From: Drosophila miranda
Lineage: Eukaryota; Arthropoda; Insecta; Diptera; Drosophilidae
Direction of reading: 5' to 3'
Length of the DNA: 64,000 nt
NCBI RefSeq assembly: GCF_003369915.1
Contig: NC_046675.1
Location: forward strand, 20,026,001-20,090,000
The notes below the pieces were generated by a model. It was given only the letters and a program-made list of their open reading frames with translations, did not search any database and was not told the origin of the DNA. Position numbers and translations under genes: made by a program. Below, piece by piece: positions 41,466-54,376 of the stretch. Positions within the stretch are counted from its first letter, which is position 1. Each line of letters opens with the position of its first letter.

Positions 41466-43150
41466 ATTAATATACTCTCGAGTAATTATGTATGCGGATG
41501 ATGTTAAACTCTGTGTCCAGTATACGGATATTTCATTTCATTCTCGCTTGCAATCCGATCTCAATAACTTTCAGTCATGGTGTTGCGCAAACTTGTTACA
41601 CTTGGCCACAAAACATCGATGGTGTGCGTGAACTGATAGTGCAAAACGAAATGTGACACATCGTGAGATAGAGGCATCCTTGCACATTAATTCCACTTCA
41701 ATACATTCCATTTTCCATGAACACTTAGTTGTAAAAAAGGTTTGTTCTCGTTGGATACCCTATAACTTATCAATCGCTAAAAAAAAAGGTTCGCGTCGAT
41801 TGGAGTAAGGAAATCCTTAAAAAGTTCGACCGTGGTGCTTCAAAAGTCGTTTATAAAATTGTGATAGGGGATGAATCATGGATATATGCGTATGAGCCGG
41901 AAACTAAACAGCAATCGGCCGTTTGGGTGTTCCAAGATGAGCGAAATGGTCGCCTGTTTCTTGGGGAAAATGGGTCATGTGGCCATTGTTCGGCTAGAGC
42001 AACGTGGGACTGTCAATTCTGAGCTGTACACGACCATTTTTTTTGCCGGAGGTCTTCGGAGAAATTCGCAAAACCAACTGCCGGGCACGAACCATTCTCC
42101 ATCATGACAAGGTGAGCTTTCACACATCTCGACAATCAGGTCAATTTTTAAACAGTCAAAACATCGAAATGATAACTCATCCACCCTTCAGTCCTGACTT
42201 GGAACCCAATGACTTCTTTTTATTTCTCACATAAAAAAAAAAACTGCGTGGTCAACGATTTACGAGCGCCGAAGAAGCAGTTGAAGAGTTCAAAAACCAT
42301 GTTTTGAAGGCGTCTCAAAAGGAATTGAAAAACTGCAATGAGCAATGGTTCTAACGAATGCAAAAGTGAATTGATCATGAGGGCGAATATATTACAAAAC
42401 AATAAAACCATTTTCATTTAAAAATTGTTCTTATTTCCTATTCCCGAAATATAAATAGCAACCTACGTATAACAAACACTCTCTATACCTCGCTAGTTCG
42501 TCTGATCTTAGAATACGGCTCCTGTGTATGGTGCTCTCAGTACAAAGTACACCAGGACCGTATAGAATCAGTACAGAAAAACTCTGCGGGGCCTTAACTG
42601 GGATGCGGGTGTGAGACACCCATCTTACTTTAATAGACTGCTATTAGTAAACCTCCCATCCTTAGTTAACCGTAGAAAAATGCTTGCTGTGATTTTTATG
42701 CACAACTTGATCAGGGGTGACATAAACAGCCCTGATCTGTTAAGCCGCATAAGCTTCACGATTCCTATTATACTTACTAGCAATTTTACACCGTTGTTCC
42801 TTCCACTTTGTAGATCGAATTATTCCTTGCATGAACCGTTTAGGGTCTTATGCTCGGGTTATAATTCCCTCTACCATATTATATCCACCAATAATTCTCT
42901 TCCTGTTATTAAATTACTAATCCTTACACACCAATCTAGTAACTAGTAATTGCAGTGGTATTTTTTTTTTGAATGCATGCCTATTTCTCTTAGTAATTTT
43001 AGTGCTAATTTTCCTCGAACATTAGTCAAACAGCTATCTTTCCTGCATGTTCGCGTTCGGTTCGGTTAACGCTTCGCTTCCACTTGATGGTGCAGTAACT
43101 GCATCGCCTCTTGAAAGATGCTGTCATTGCATGTCAACGTCCAAGATAAA
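41466..43150 (+). mobile_element. CR1-like retrotransposon 3' part interrupted by mariner
   Basis: 41466-41606 carries the reverse transcriptase YADD region (tactctcgagtaattatgta, then gcggatgatgttaaactctg). After the mariner, 42480-43150 continues with the RT end (LILEYGSCVWCS-type, INSPDLLSRISFTIPIILT) and the complete 3' untranslated end to ttgcatgtcaacgtccaaga. About 500 bases expected between the parts are missing, lost at or after mariner insertion. Confidence 0.7.
41607..42455 (+). mobile_element. Degenerate mariner-family copy
   Basis: Pieces of transposase in several frames: GDESWIYAYEPETKQQSAVW, FGEIRKTNCRA, a decayed HHDK region, and SAEEAVEEFKNHVLKASQKE. It parallels the copy at 12270-12985, and both end with an AATAAA-like tail and attttcatttaaaa. 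An N-terminal fragment (HREIEASLHINSTSIHSI) is kept here but not in the other copy. Confidence 0.75.
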
Positions 43151-43189
43151 AGAACTATAACGTTCTCTGTCTGTTAAAAAAAAACTGCA

Positions 43190-43480
43190 TTCAGTGTGAT
43201 ATAACAGGAGTCGGGATACAAAATTTCTTATATTTCTCTCTGAGAACAGGCGTCAAAAAAGACGGACGGGCGGACAGATGCTGATCAAGAATAAACATAC
43301 GTTATGGCGTCGAAAAAGCTTCTTTCTGGGCGTTATACACATCCATTTTCCGCATAAATCTTATAGACTTCTAAAGGGTATAGAAATTGAACATAGTATA
43401 AGCGATTGGGAAGGGCGTGGTCGTATCGGTTTGAAATTTATCTCAGTATATATATCAATAGAATCAATTGTACCTTGTTT
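43190..43480 (-). mobile_element. INE-1/DINE-1 fragment
   Basis: In reverse orientation: gacggacgggcggacagatg, ctgatcaagaataaacatac, the gcgtcgaaaaagcttc block (decayed ggtcggaaacg) and cacatccattttccgcataa. It lies between the CR1-like element and a MITE arm. Confidence 0.65.
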
Positions 43481-43489
43481 CAAGTCACT

Positions 43490-43780
43490 CAGCCAGGCTC
43501 CCTTTTTCATAAAGTTTTCCGATTTACTTTAGAATACACATAAATTCTGGCTCCCGTTTTCAAATTTCGCAAGATTTATTCGTTTTCAAAACTAAAACAT
43601 TTTTTTTTAACCCAACCTCAAATTTGGCTCGGAAAACATTGGCCAGGACAACAATTTTCGTTTTGGTGCAAACAGCAAAAATATGTGAAAACTGGAGAAC
43701 CTTACATCGAAAACAAAACGTTTGGGTTGAAAACGTAATCCGCAAAAGTAAATGAAAAACGGAGCCTGCCTGACTAACCT
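43490..43780. mobile_element. MITE copy with inverted ends
   Basis: It starts gccaggctccctttttcat and ends with the inverted form atgaaaaacggagcctgc near 43772. The left arm matches the element at 28277-28840 (acacataaattctggctccc, cgcaagattt, cgttttcaaaac). It is shorter and non-coding, and lies 3' of alpha-Catenin. Confidence 0.6.
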
Positions 43781-44214
43781 AATTCTTCGAATATATTCAA
43801 AAATTTCGGTTGCCTGGCCCAATTTTTGCTGGTGTACTTTTCGCGACCGATTTTTGAAACCATGCATTTCCGTGTCCATAAAACCCAAATTTAAAAAATT
43901 TAATTTTTTTTTAGTTGTATAATGTTTTGGTTTATAGATCAATTCAGTTCGATTTAATTATTTTCGGGTAGAAAATATTATTGCTTTGTCATATAAAATC
44001 AGCTGTTTTTGACATGAAAAAGAAGTCACAAGTACCCGTTAAATGGACTAACTCTCAGTGGAACAAGTTTTAGTAACCAATGTTTATTTATGATTTTTTG
44101 TAATCCTTAGTATTGAGAAACTGTAACTTAGACTTTTACTAAAATATTTTAATGTTTAATTTATTTTATTTAATTTACTTGATTAATATAAAACTAAATT
44201 TAAATTAAATTTCC

Positions 44215-47200
44215 TTATACAGCATCAGCGGGGCTCTGAAACTCAGACAAAGCATGTATAGGGTTTTGAACTTTTTTCTGAGAGCCCTTTCGAACTTTAG
44301 CTCGAACCTCCTCGGGTTTCTCTGGTCTCACCAAAGGCTTTTTTTCTGGTGCTTTCATTTTCCATACAACAATAGGAGACTTGAATTGAAATAAATATGT
44401 AAAATTGTTAATGAACGTGGGTAAAATTTCAGAAATACTTATACTTACTGATACAGTTCCTTGCCTAGTATATTTAGTCGAAGCTACATAGGAATACTTA
44501 ACAGTAAGAACTACTGCATTCATAAGATTTTTGGCAGCTTGAATAAGCGATGTTGCGCTATCCAACTTTCAATTGAGAATGAAATCAAAATATTATTATA
44601 AAGTACAATTCAAATATCTATTGTTTTACTTACCCCAGAAACAATTAGCTCCCCGCTTATGTTTTGTACGTCTGCTTTGACTTTAGAAGTAATTTGGATT
44701 TGATGACAATAAAGAGCAATTCGTTGCAGATAAGCTAATAGGTCCTTCTTGGTGCTACTTTCTGGACACTGTTCCGCTATCTCTCGGGTTAGCTTGTCTA
44801 GTTTCGTACCTGCTTCAGAAATTTTCTTAGCGGCATTGATGACGTCCATGGTAGTTTTCAAGGGCCCACGACCTCTGAGAAAATGTAGCATAAATTTTAA
44901 ATTTACCATATTGTCCTTTTCCATTTACCACAATCTTGATATTTTTCTGTTTACTTTACAATCCTTATGTAATTAAAAAAATCACCCTTATATTTTTAAA
45001 TGACTTTTGTTGAGGTTTTTGTAAAAAAAATTGCAGTTCTGATACATAAAATACATAGCTATAAATTGGACCCAAAAACTTTTTCCTTCGAGGCTTTTAT
45101 TGTCGACTTTTCGTCATTTAAAAAGGACTTACCACAACCCAAATTTTTTTCTCGTAATAAGGACACTCTAATTGATTTTTGAGAATTTATTCGATGTCCG
45201 GTCGCGACCACATCCAAAATAAAAAATTGTTCAATGTGAATGTCGTATTCAAGTGTCGCATTTTTTGAGAACGGAAATTTGAGCTATGTCAATTAAATTT
45301 TTTCCTCAATCTACTTTGATGAATATTGCTATTATTATTTTTTTTAAATTTATGCTAAATTGAATACAGATTTGAGGAAAATTCAAATTCACCGTTTTCT
45401 TTGGCTTGTGCCGGAAATATTGGTGCCTAAAGTGTACATTTTAGTATGTCGTATTTAAGTGTCGGGGAGTGTAAGTGCAAGAAGTGCAAGAACCAGCAGT
45501 ATTCTTATACATACATATAAATAGGACAAATAGGATCGCCGACTCTGAAAGCTCGAACACCGAAATTGTGGTAGCTATGTGTAGAGTAAAAGTGGAGAGC
45601 AATCGCAGCAAATTTTAAAGACCAGACCTCGCCAATAAAGGTTGACCCTTACATTTACACTAAAAAAAAATCATTTACGGACACATTGAGAAAAAAACTG
45701 AAATGACCCGATCAAATATTTGCTCAATTCCTTCTTCGCGCAAGTAAAGACAGATTTGTACACTTATCTTTTATTACTCACTCAGCACTTTGTCCCGAGC
45801 GAACGGCAATAGTGTCTTTTCTGTATATATGTATGCATGCTAAATACTCCCACCCTTGCATCGACGATAACCTGATATGTTCTTTAGCGTACCATTTTTG
45901 GCAGTCATTTCAACGAAAATAAGAAAACATAATAGGCAATTTTTTCAAACCTTGTAAAGTCGGTCATTTCCATCATAATCATACACATGTGCTTGGCTAG
46001 AAAAATAATGTCGTTGCCAGTATCATCCCATTTTGCGACCTCGGAATCGAAAGTCATTTTCTCTCTACGAAATAGTTCCACTTGTTGGGCAATTTTCTGT
46101 TTGTCTTCCTCGGTCATTTTCCGCATTGCTTCCTGATAAAAATATTTTGTGCCATAGATAGTATAGTATAGTATATCAATTAATATTTGAACTCACTCTA
46201 GCAGTACAAATACCACTAATATCTGGGTATTCGTCGACAGTCTGATCCCCAGTATGTGCACTTGCTGAAAGATAAATCAAGCTTTAATACTGCAAGCATA
46301 CAAAAATTAAAGTGGAAAACTCTTACATCGGCTTCGTGTTTCCAAGGTTAAGTCTTCTACAGGCTCAAATTCTGTATCTGTGTCTAGGTCTTCTGAACTC
46401 TAAAATTAAATTATAAATAAAGTGAAATTATTTAAACAAAATTGTAATAATATAAATATACAATACACAAAATGTACAATATAAATATGGTACTTGTCTT
46501 AAATGCTTAATAAACTGAAGTCTGTAGACCTACCTATCAGAATCTGTCGAATCAGTTGACAGTACTTTTAAAAAATGTATTAATATATTTAGCTGAATTT
46601 TGTATCGTTTGCTTGGAAAACACAGCCCACGAGTGAAGCGAATCCGATTAATTTTTCAAATAAGTTTGAGGTTAGAAAAAAAAAACCTGGCGTGATGGAA
46701 CAAATCTGTTCTTGGATTCGTGTTCAGGGAATAAAATAATTATAGGGTTATCATACTCTGGTCAGCCGCGCACGATGGCTGTGTTATCTTGGGATTTTCA
46801 GAATAACTATATTCCGAGCTGTGTACAATTTGGGTCAAAAAATGTTTTAAATAATTTTAAAAAAAATAAATTTTATAATACACATGCTACCACATGTACA
46901 ACATATTAGCAATATGGAAAATATATTGTAAAGTATATTTTCAAATTAAAATTAGTTTGGATTTTGTACCAATGAATCCGATGAATTTAACCAAATATGT
47001 ACATTACATTTGTCAATCGTTTTTAGAAAAGAACAGTAGTCGTCTGAATTTTGTGAGATGTTATTAGATAATTGATATTTTTCTTTCTTTTTCTTTTCTG
47101 ACATTTATTATTATTGATTATTATTATTATCATTGATTGCATTATCATTGACTGTGCAACACCATATTCACGCTTTAAACCAAACCATTATAGGGTTTTG

Positions 47201-50200
47201 TCATTATATGGTTTTTAAAAAAACTTAAAATAACGTATTCTTTTAATGTTTTTCAAGGGTTGTACCTTTTTAAATGCCTTCTAACTTCTAACAATTCAGA
47301 ATTGCAAAGTTCAATGCAACAAGATGAAAGATAATAAGTTACTTGAAAATAAGAGGCACAACCTCTGAAAACACGAATTACAAAAATAAAATTCATTCAA
47401 GAAATTTAAAGCCCCAAATTTATCAGAAATAGTCGGTTTGTTTCGTAACGTGAATAAAAAGATAAATTTTGTTACGTAGTGCTATTTATAATCAGTTAAT
47501 ATATTAAATGTAAAATGCAGGGGAAAGGAAAATAGCTGGTAGCTACTACTCTACCTACTCGATTCATTAAAACGGCGCGGCGAATCTCGCGAACTCCATC
47601 GTAAACCAGTCGGGAGGCATCAATGAACTCATTTTCGTCGACATCTTTGTTAGTATTAGTACAAAGAGCTCCAACAGCAGCTTCCACTCGTTGTTCAAAT
47701 TTAATCATTACTGGAAGAAACGAATTTGTATTATATTGTAACGGATTGGGTAGATCAAGTAGGCAGAGAATACAGATTACAGATCTACTAGAATCTAGAA
47801 ATATACTGGTAGCTTTGTCTCACTTTCTCTGTATTCCTCTAAAGCATTTTCTAATTACGTTTATAAAAATATACATACATACATATATACTCCCCGACAC
47901 TTGAATACGAAACACTAAAATGTACACTTTAGTCACCAATATTTCCGGCACAAGCCAAAGAAAACGGTGAATTTGAATTTTGAATAAAAAAAAATAATAA
48001 TATTCACCAAAGTAGATTGAGGAAAAAAATGTAATTGACATAACTCGTTCTTAAAAAATGCGACACTTGAATACGACATTCACATTGAAAAATAATGAAT
48101 AATAGGTGATACAATTGGTACAACTAGGTGTGTTCTGAAACATTATGGCAAAAACATAAAAAACCGAACTAAAATTGCTACTTCCGAGACCTTTATGAAA
48201 TCTCATCTGCGAGCCGCATCTAAAAAACGCGACTAAAACTCGATTTAAAAATCTACAAACTGTACTTTAAGCTAGTGCTAAAATAATAAAACATGTTTTT
48301 TCGGAGACTCCACACCATAAACTGCAAAGTACAGAAACTGTCTACCTATGCGAAAATCATTTTTATCTGAAATGTGACCTTTTTAAATTCCATACCTTGC
48401 TCTCGAAGAACTTTAACCGCTTCCAGAACCCGTTTGGTATAAATACATGGTTCGTAGTTATCCATTTCAGCTTCAACAACATTACAAACTCGAGCGGAAC
48501 GCCCTTGAATGGATCCAGCAGTTGCGCGCAAGTCTCGAGCATCGCCCACTTGTAAGGCCATTACACATTTATTTACATCTTCAAGAATATGATTCTCAGA
48601 TACTGCCAAAAAGTCGTCAATGGTAGTAATGTCGTCGACGGCTTCAGTTAAAATACGAACTTGGACCTCCCATGCTTGGCGATAGGCGGTCATGTTTTCT
48701 TGAGCAACTTTTGAGTTTGGGCGCACAGTCAAGATGGATGCTGCATTTATTACTTGTGGGCATAAACTTTCTATCTGGGCAGCAGCATACCGAACCATTT
48801 TAACACCGTCTTCGTTACTAGACATGCTACACACCAGATTGGCTACCTCTACAAGCTTCTCAGCATGTTTGGTGAAAATGTCGGCTTTTTCGCGCACTTT
48901 CTTCTCATTGCCGCTTTTAGCAGCTTCAATCAAATCCAGAAGGGGTGTAGTCGTTTCCAAGAATGAGTCGGAAACATGATCAACAACAGCTTTCCTCAGC
49001 TGCCTCCGTAAATCCCGAGTTTTGCGACACATTTGGTCAATCGCACGAACCAGTCCGGGGCTGTTGTCTTTTTGACTTATCTGAAGTACATTTTTTAAAT
49101 AATTTTAGACGTACAGTATAAATATTGCGATAATTCTTACATTGGACATGTATTCGGAGAGTAAATCCTGTAAAGCTTGTCTTACAGCATTGCATTCAGC
49201 GACAATTCTTTCTCGTCGCTCATCCCTTGTACAGTCGGCATCCGCCATTAGCGCTGCTGCACTTATAATGCTCTCCAGGCGTTCTTCCAGTAGCTGACGA
49301 GAACGCTTCTCACTGTAGGTCATGGGATCCATAACAATACCTTCCTACACATTAAATAAAATTAGTTACGAATGAGAGCAAATAATGCAGCATATGTAGT
49401 CATCAATCAATTTTGGTGCTCATGAAAACAAGAAGAAAAGACCTGAAGATGAACTTAGTCTTAAATACTCTGTTAACAATTATATTATTTATAAGAGTAT
49501 AAAGCTAATTTATACAGGTCGTTTTTCGGAGGTTTTACCGATAAGCGTAACATCTCCTTCATTATAATTCTCCTCCCCGATTATCTTATATCTAAACCAC
49601 TGGAACAGTAAACATGGCCTCTGCATGAATTTCTTCCAAGAGATTCAACCCAAGAGTCATACAATTTCCGGTGGGATTCTGATCGTAGTAAAAACGGATA
49701 TTTCTTCCGAGGATTTCAAAGTGCCATTGATCTTTTTGACCTGTTCTTATAGTTACAGCTATTATATGCAATTATAGAATAGTTACATATATAGTTTCAT
49801 ATTTGGAATTTGTGATCGACCTATTCTGTGCTAATCTTTGATTCGCTTTTTTTTTTTTTGGTAATTTTTGTATTTGGTTATTTTGGTGTATGTGCAACGG
49901 AAGCAGTTATACCGGTCATCTGAATCAACTTTTCATAAATGGTTATGTTACATTCGTTAATGAATTATACTTACATCAAAATCGTCCAAAGCAGCAGCCA
50001 GCTCCCCGGCGCCGCTATATATATCTGTCGGTTGAGATGACTTGCCTTGAGCGACATCGCTAATGGTGTTTACAGCATCACAAACTTGTTTTAGAATGAA
50101 ATCTCGATTTACTTTTGCTAGATCCAGCTCCGGATGACGAACATAGACTTTGGATGCGGTTAGAAGCATAGTGGAATGTTTCTTAAGCATAGCTCGAGCG

Positions 50201-53200
50201 GCTGCTAAATCATCCCGCAATTGGGGATCTTTAAGTTCTTGTTGACGCTTTGCTGCTTGTTTTATAAGTTCTCCTGCATTTCGCCCGAATTGCTAAGGGT
50301 AAATAAAAACACAGATAAATGAGACAGCAAAATAAAAAACAGGACTTCAGACATACCCTCATGTTCTCCATAAGCTCGTCCTGACTGGATGCATTTTTAA
50401 GTTTGTTTAAATCATCTTCCACTATGTGAAGTGATTTCAATAGCAGATGAACATCTACCATATCAGCTAATATCAATAGACGAGTTACAGCTGAAAGCAA
50501 ATTTCTGGCTGCTCGAACCATGTTTCCCCTTTTTAGCGAGCTGCACGGATCTTCAGAAAATTCTCTGGCTGCAATGCTCATTGCATCTCCGGTTTTACGT
50601 ACTTCATCGACAGCGGTGAGCATTTCTTGTGTAATGTCTGGATTTTCATAGGAAATCTGTTCTCCCTTCTGAATAAAGTTTTCTGTAGCTTTTTCAACCG
50701 CTGCAACTAATGCACTGGCACGTTTGGATTTACCTTAAAAAATAAAATCAATAAGCCTTAAATAAAATTTACAATTTTTGAAATTTTCTAACCTACACAA
50801 ATGCCGTCGTTTTTATAAAATGCATTCCATATCAGAATAGAAATTGAGCTTAAGGGAGTATCACGTTGGTGGTAACATTATGGCTTACGGTCTTGAGTTA
50901 TGTTATGATATGTAAACCTAATTCTGGTTTTACACGGTTTAGAAATAACACGGTTTGAAAATAAAACATAATACATTTTTTTACACGATTTTGTTCCATT
51001 TAGCACGCTTCAAAATAACACAAATAGAAACCAAACGAAGACAAGAAAGAGTATAAAGCATGTACAATGTACATATGTATTTGTTTCTTTCGTTTTTTTT
51101 TTTTTTTTTTGGCGTATACATACTATGTATTTGCATACAAGCAAATTTACTGGTCAGAGCAATTGTAGATACCAACATTTTATGAGAATTCCCTTTGTGT
51201 GGAAGACTTGTTTGGTTAAGACATTTTTTATACTCAAATTTGTTTTTCCAACGTTTCCTAATTTGTTCCCTAATTTTAATAGGTTAATAGATAAGGAACC
51301 AATCAATTTTTTGCATACCATCAACGGTTTTTTTCATGAACCAATCAACCGTGTAAAAACCGAATTATGTAGGTGTTTCCAAAAGTTTGGGAGCGACCCG
51401 TATTGGGTTAAGAGCATAGCTCGCAAACAACGGTCAACACTTTTTCCCTTTGCTGTAGACAAACTTAGAGACAACTTAGAGATACACTTTTGATCAAGCG
51501 CTCACAGAAAAAGTGTCAGTAGATGAGCAAAACCAAAAAGTGTCTGAGTAGTGTTTTTAGTTTTTTTCGTGTTTATGTTCATTTATTCATGCTTTCCGCA
51601 TCTATTGGGCTATTGACAGTACAATATGTATAATATGTATATTTTTATATATTTGCAAATTCTCTGCAAACGGAACAGATACGATGAAGAACAGATGTGA
51701 TGATAATGGAGATTATAGGTCGTTGTCATAGGCACCAAACCTACAAGCACGCATACATACGCAAAAGACACTTTTTTCGTTCGCTCGCGAAAAAATGCTC
51801 AGTGAAAAACAGTAGCAAATGAGATGTGAAAAAATCGGTCTTTGCTTGAGCGAGTTGAGCAAAAACAGATTTGATCTGGTCTTTTCTGTCTCTTTTCTCA
51901 ACGTGTCCGTAAATGAGAGGTTTTTTTCAGACACTTCGAAAGTGTCAACCCTTATTTGTAAGACCAAGACAAGAGTCATATCTAACATACATATGTATTT
52001 ATAGTGGCGGACAGTGAAATTTGGACACTCGTGTTATGTAACTTTAAGTCGATGGGGCAGCTATATTGCATTGCGGTCAGAAAACATTAGTTTTCTCAGT
52101 ATTAGCCCAAAACTTGGGATAGGTCTTCTTTAAACAATTTTATACGAAATTTCGCTAAACGCGATGTTGAGAAAGTAGGACGAATGATCATCGCAAAGTC
52201 GGAGAACGCTATGAAAGTTAATGCCTAAAACGAACGGTAAGGCAGGATGGTCTGGGAATGTTTTTTTTTTATTTTAGAGTTGGGTATCTGGCACTAATTG
52301 AAGGATATGTAAAGGCGGTCACGTCCAAAAAAATTTCTAAGGAATACCACCTATTTAACTAATTCATACTCTTCAATTTTCATAGAATTAAATGTAATGG
52401 AAAACAATTTTACTTTCAGACTACAAACCTAGAATGAATTTTTCCGTACAATAATAAAAGTGAATACCAGAGTGCATTTTTAATTTATGTAAGGATAAAC
52501 AAACACGTTTAAATTCAAATTTCTGATGTGTTTCGTTAGACAAACCAAAACTTAAAATAAAAAAAAATTATATCAAATTTTTGTTTACTGTTATTTTGCA
52601 TTTGACCCGAAAGACGCAGTATCTGCATACTAACCGAGTAAATTGCTAGATACTGAACAAATGGTCATCTTTGAATGCTCATACCTCCTGAACTGAAAAT
52701 TCGATATTCTGAAAGGTTCCATTATTTTTAAAAAATTCAAATTTAAATATTCAAATCATCCAAAGTACTCAATCAGAAAATTACTTTTTCCACCTCTTTT
52801 CGTCTGATGCGACGACGACGTTCCAAAACTATTTTAATCTATTAATCTATGAATATTAATTCATGTAATTCATTCATTCCAGTGGACTGCTGAATAGTCC
52901 AGATCCAAATCCCATTGAAAATCGATGGGCTCTGTTTAAAAAACATTGGAAAAGTACGAGTCTGCACGAAAGGGATTGGGTGAGCTCCCAAAGGGAGCGC
53001 TTGAAGTCGGAGTGGCGCATGATACCTGGCCTGCACCTACTAAATTTAGTCGAGAGTATGCCAATACTTATTCGGAATATGATAAAAGCTAAGGCCCTTT
53101 GGAACAACAAATTTGAAGCGTGCAAGAGTGGATACATGCTCTTTTTTTGAACAAATTAAAATATCTTAAGGAAAAGGATCTCTTTGAATTGAAATTGTCG

Positions 53201-54376
53201 TTTTTTATTCTCGCTAAATTAAAGAATCTATGACACGCTTGTCGCTTGTCGACATGCAAAAATTTTTTGAATACAAATTTGAAAATTAATTTTTATACTG
53301 CAATTTTTTTTTAACTTGTTACAGTTCCCTGCTAAATACAATTACTTTTGTTCTCTTTTTTAAGTATGCCGGATTCGAAGACAAATTTTTTGAGCTGCTT
53401 TTCTTTAAAAATTGCTTTTTCATATTTTTTGTCGCATCCATTAGATAATAAGTGAGGTTTAAATTTACCGATCTAATGGATATAGAACGATGTCATGGCA
53501 TGACATTTCATGAAGGTGGTACGTCCAATGAAGATGAACCGTAGTGAAAGTTCATAGAAGATATACACACATATGTACAGTCAGGCCAACATTTATTCGG
53601 ACACCCGTCTAATTCAACTTTCTTTATAAATAACTCGAAAACTATTTAACTTTAACAAAAATATTTTATTTCATTATGAAGATCAATGATACTAATACTC
53701 ATTTTAAACATAAAAACAAAAAAAAAACTGTCTTTGGCATATGAAAAAGTATCAAAACGGCCACTTCTTTACGCAGAACATATTCGGACAAAAAACTTTT
53801 TTTTTATATTTTAGTTTCAATATTTTATTAATATATGTATACATATTTTATGATGATTGAAGCATCAAGAGACATACTAACAGACATATGTATGTACATA
53901 CAGATCACTTAATGCGCTGGAAAATTTAATTGCTCGAAGTCAGATTGGTTAGTTTTTTTACAAAAAAATATCCTTTTTAAAGTATAGTATGGTATAGTAT
54001 CCGTTCAAGGCAATAAAAAAAGGCAATACCATCTTATACATATGTGTATACCATCGCCTAATATACAGATACATATCCATGACCTGCCGTGTATGTAAGT
54101 TGCGTGTCCATGCAAATTTTATTTATTGATTACAGAAATACCTTTTTATTTTTTTATTAAATACCTTTTTATTTTATTAATTATTAAGACCGTAGTTTTG
54201 TAAAATTAGCGCTAGTTTTTACCTTTTTTTTTTTTGCTGGGACCTTTGGTGTTTACAAGAGTTGTAACTTGAAGCACAAGTGGTTCCAATGTCTTTTCTA
54301 CTGACATGGTACGTATCTCTAAATTTTTTGGATCCCATTTTAAAGCAATCTGTCCAAAATCAGTTAATGTCCCCAT
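44215..54376 (-). CDS. alpha-Cat: alpha-Catenin, adherens-junction actin linker
   Basis: Twelve coding exons on the minus strand: 54223-54376, 50357-50733, 49975-50292, 49141-49344, 48396-49080, 47559-47710, 46327-46399, 46197-46264, 45951-46132, 44634-44874, 44449-44565 and 44215-44379. They total 2736 bases, 911 residues plus stop, all with GT/AG borders and compatible phases. The protein links the beta-catenin/cadherin complex to actin. Exon 1 encodes MGTLTDFGQIALKWDPKNLE and the lysine run GPSKKKKG. Exons 2-3 cover the beta-catenin binding and dimerisation region, exons 4-6 the vinculin-homology M domain, and the last exons the actin-binding C-terminal domain (WDDTGNDIIFLAKHMCMIMM). The gene ends SEFQSPADAV. 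A minus-strand AATAAA is at 44165-44170. The 3.5-kb first intron holds Tc1-type debris. Length agrees with the known fly protein (about 917). Confidence 0.96.
45232..45470 (+). repeat. Intronic repeat, copy 1 of an inverted pair
   Basis: The segment caatgtgaatgtcgtattca through ttctttggcttgtgccggaa to gtcggggagt is an inverted copy of 47889-48088, with a small extra segment near 45340-45375. Both copies end in tcaagtgtcg-type sequence. It is non-coding and lies in the intron between the 9th and 10th coding exons of alpha-Catenin. Confidence 0.8.
47889..48088 (-). repeat. Intronic repeat, copy 2 of an inverted pair
   Basis: actccccgacacttgaatac through ttccggcacaagccaaagaa to cgacattcacattg is the reverse complement of 45232-45470, with few mismatches. 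It lies in the intron between the 5th and 6th coding exons of alpha-Catenin. The pair thus brackets coding exons 6-9. Confidence 0.8.
50734..52870. other. alpha-Catenin intron 1, left part: AT-rich with weak repeats
   Basis: No exon is recognised. Positions 51490-51560 and 51760-51960 share aaaaagtgtc/gagcgagt-type words in both orientations, suggesting a decayed inverted-repeat element. tatagtggcggacagtgaaa with tttggacactcgtg at 52002-52036 looks like a Tc1-type transposon end. Confidence 0.4.
52880..53149 (+). pseudogene. Tc1-type transposase C-terminal remnant
   Basis: The plus-strand translation reads NPIENRWALFKKHWKSTSLH, then SQRERLKSEWRMIPGLHLLN and SMPILIRNMIKAKALWNNKF. This is the end of a Tc1/mariner transposase, starting at the PNPIEN(R/L)W motif that carries the catalytic E. 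It belongs to a family different from the S-like element at 9445-11178. The N-terminal two thirds are missing. Confidence 0.75.
53150..54222. other. alpha-Catenin intron 1, right part with a second Tc1-type terminus
   Basis: Low-complexity AT-rich sequence with several catacatatgtat runs. At 53578, tacagtcaggccaacattta followed by ttcggacacccg has the form of a Tc1-type terminal repeat next to TA. ttcggac recurs near 53790. No exon is seen. Confidence 0.4.

Noticed and set aside
48734..48979. 81-codon plus-strand frame
   Set aside because: Opposite the largest alpha-Catenin exon (48396-49080), so it is a shadow frame.
51125..51493. 122-codon plus-strand frame in alpha-Catenin intron 1
   Set aside because: Phenylalanine/asparagine-rich translation typical of AT-rich non-coding DNA, with no domain and no splice signals linking it to other exons.
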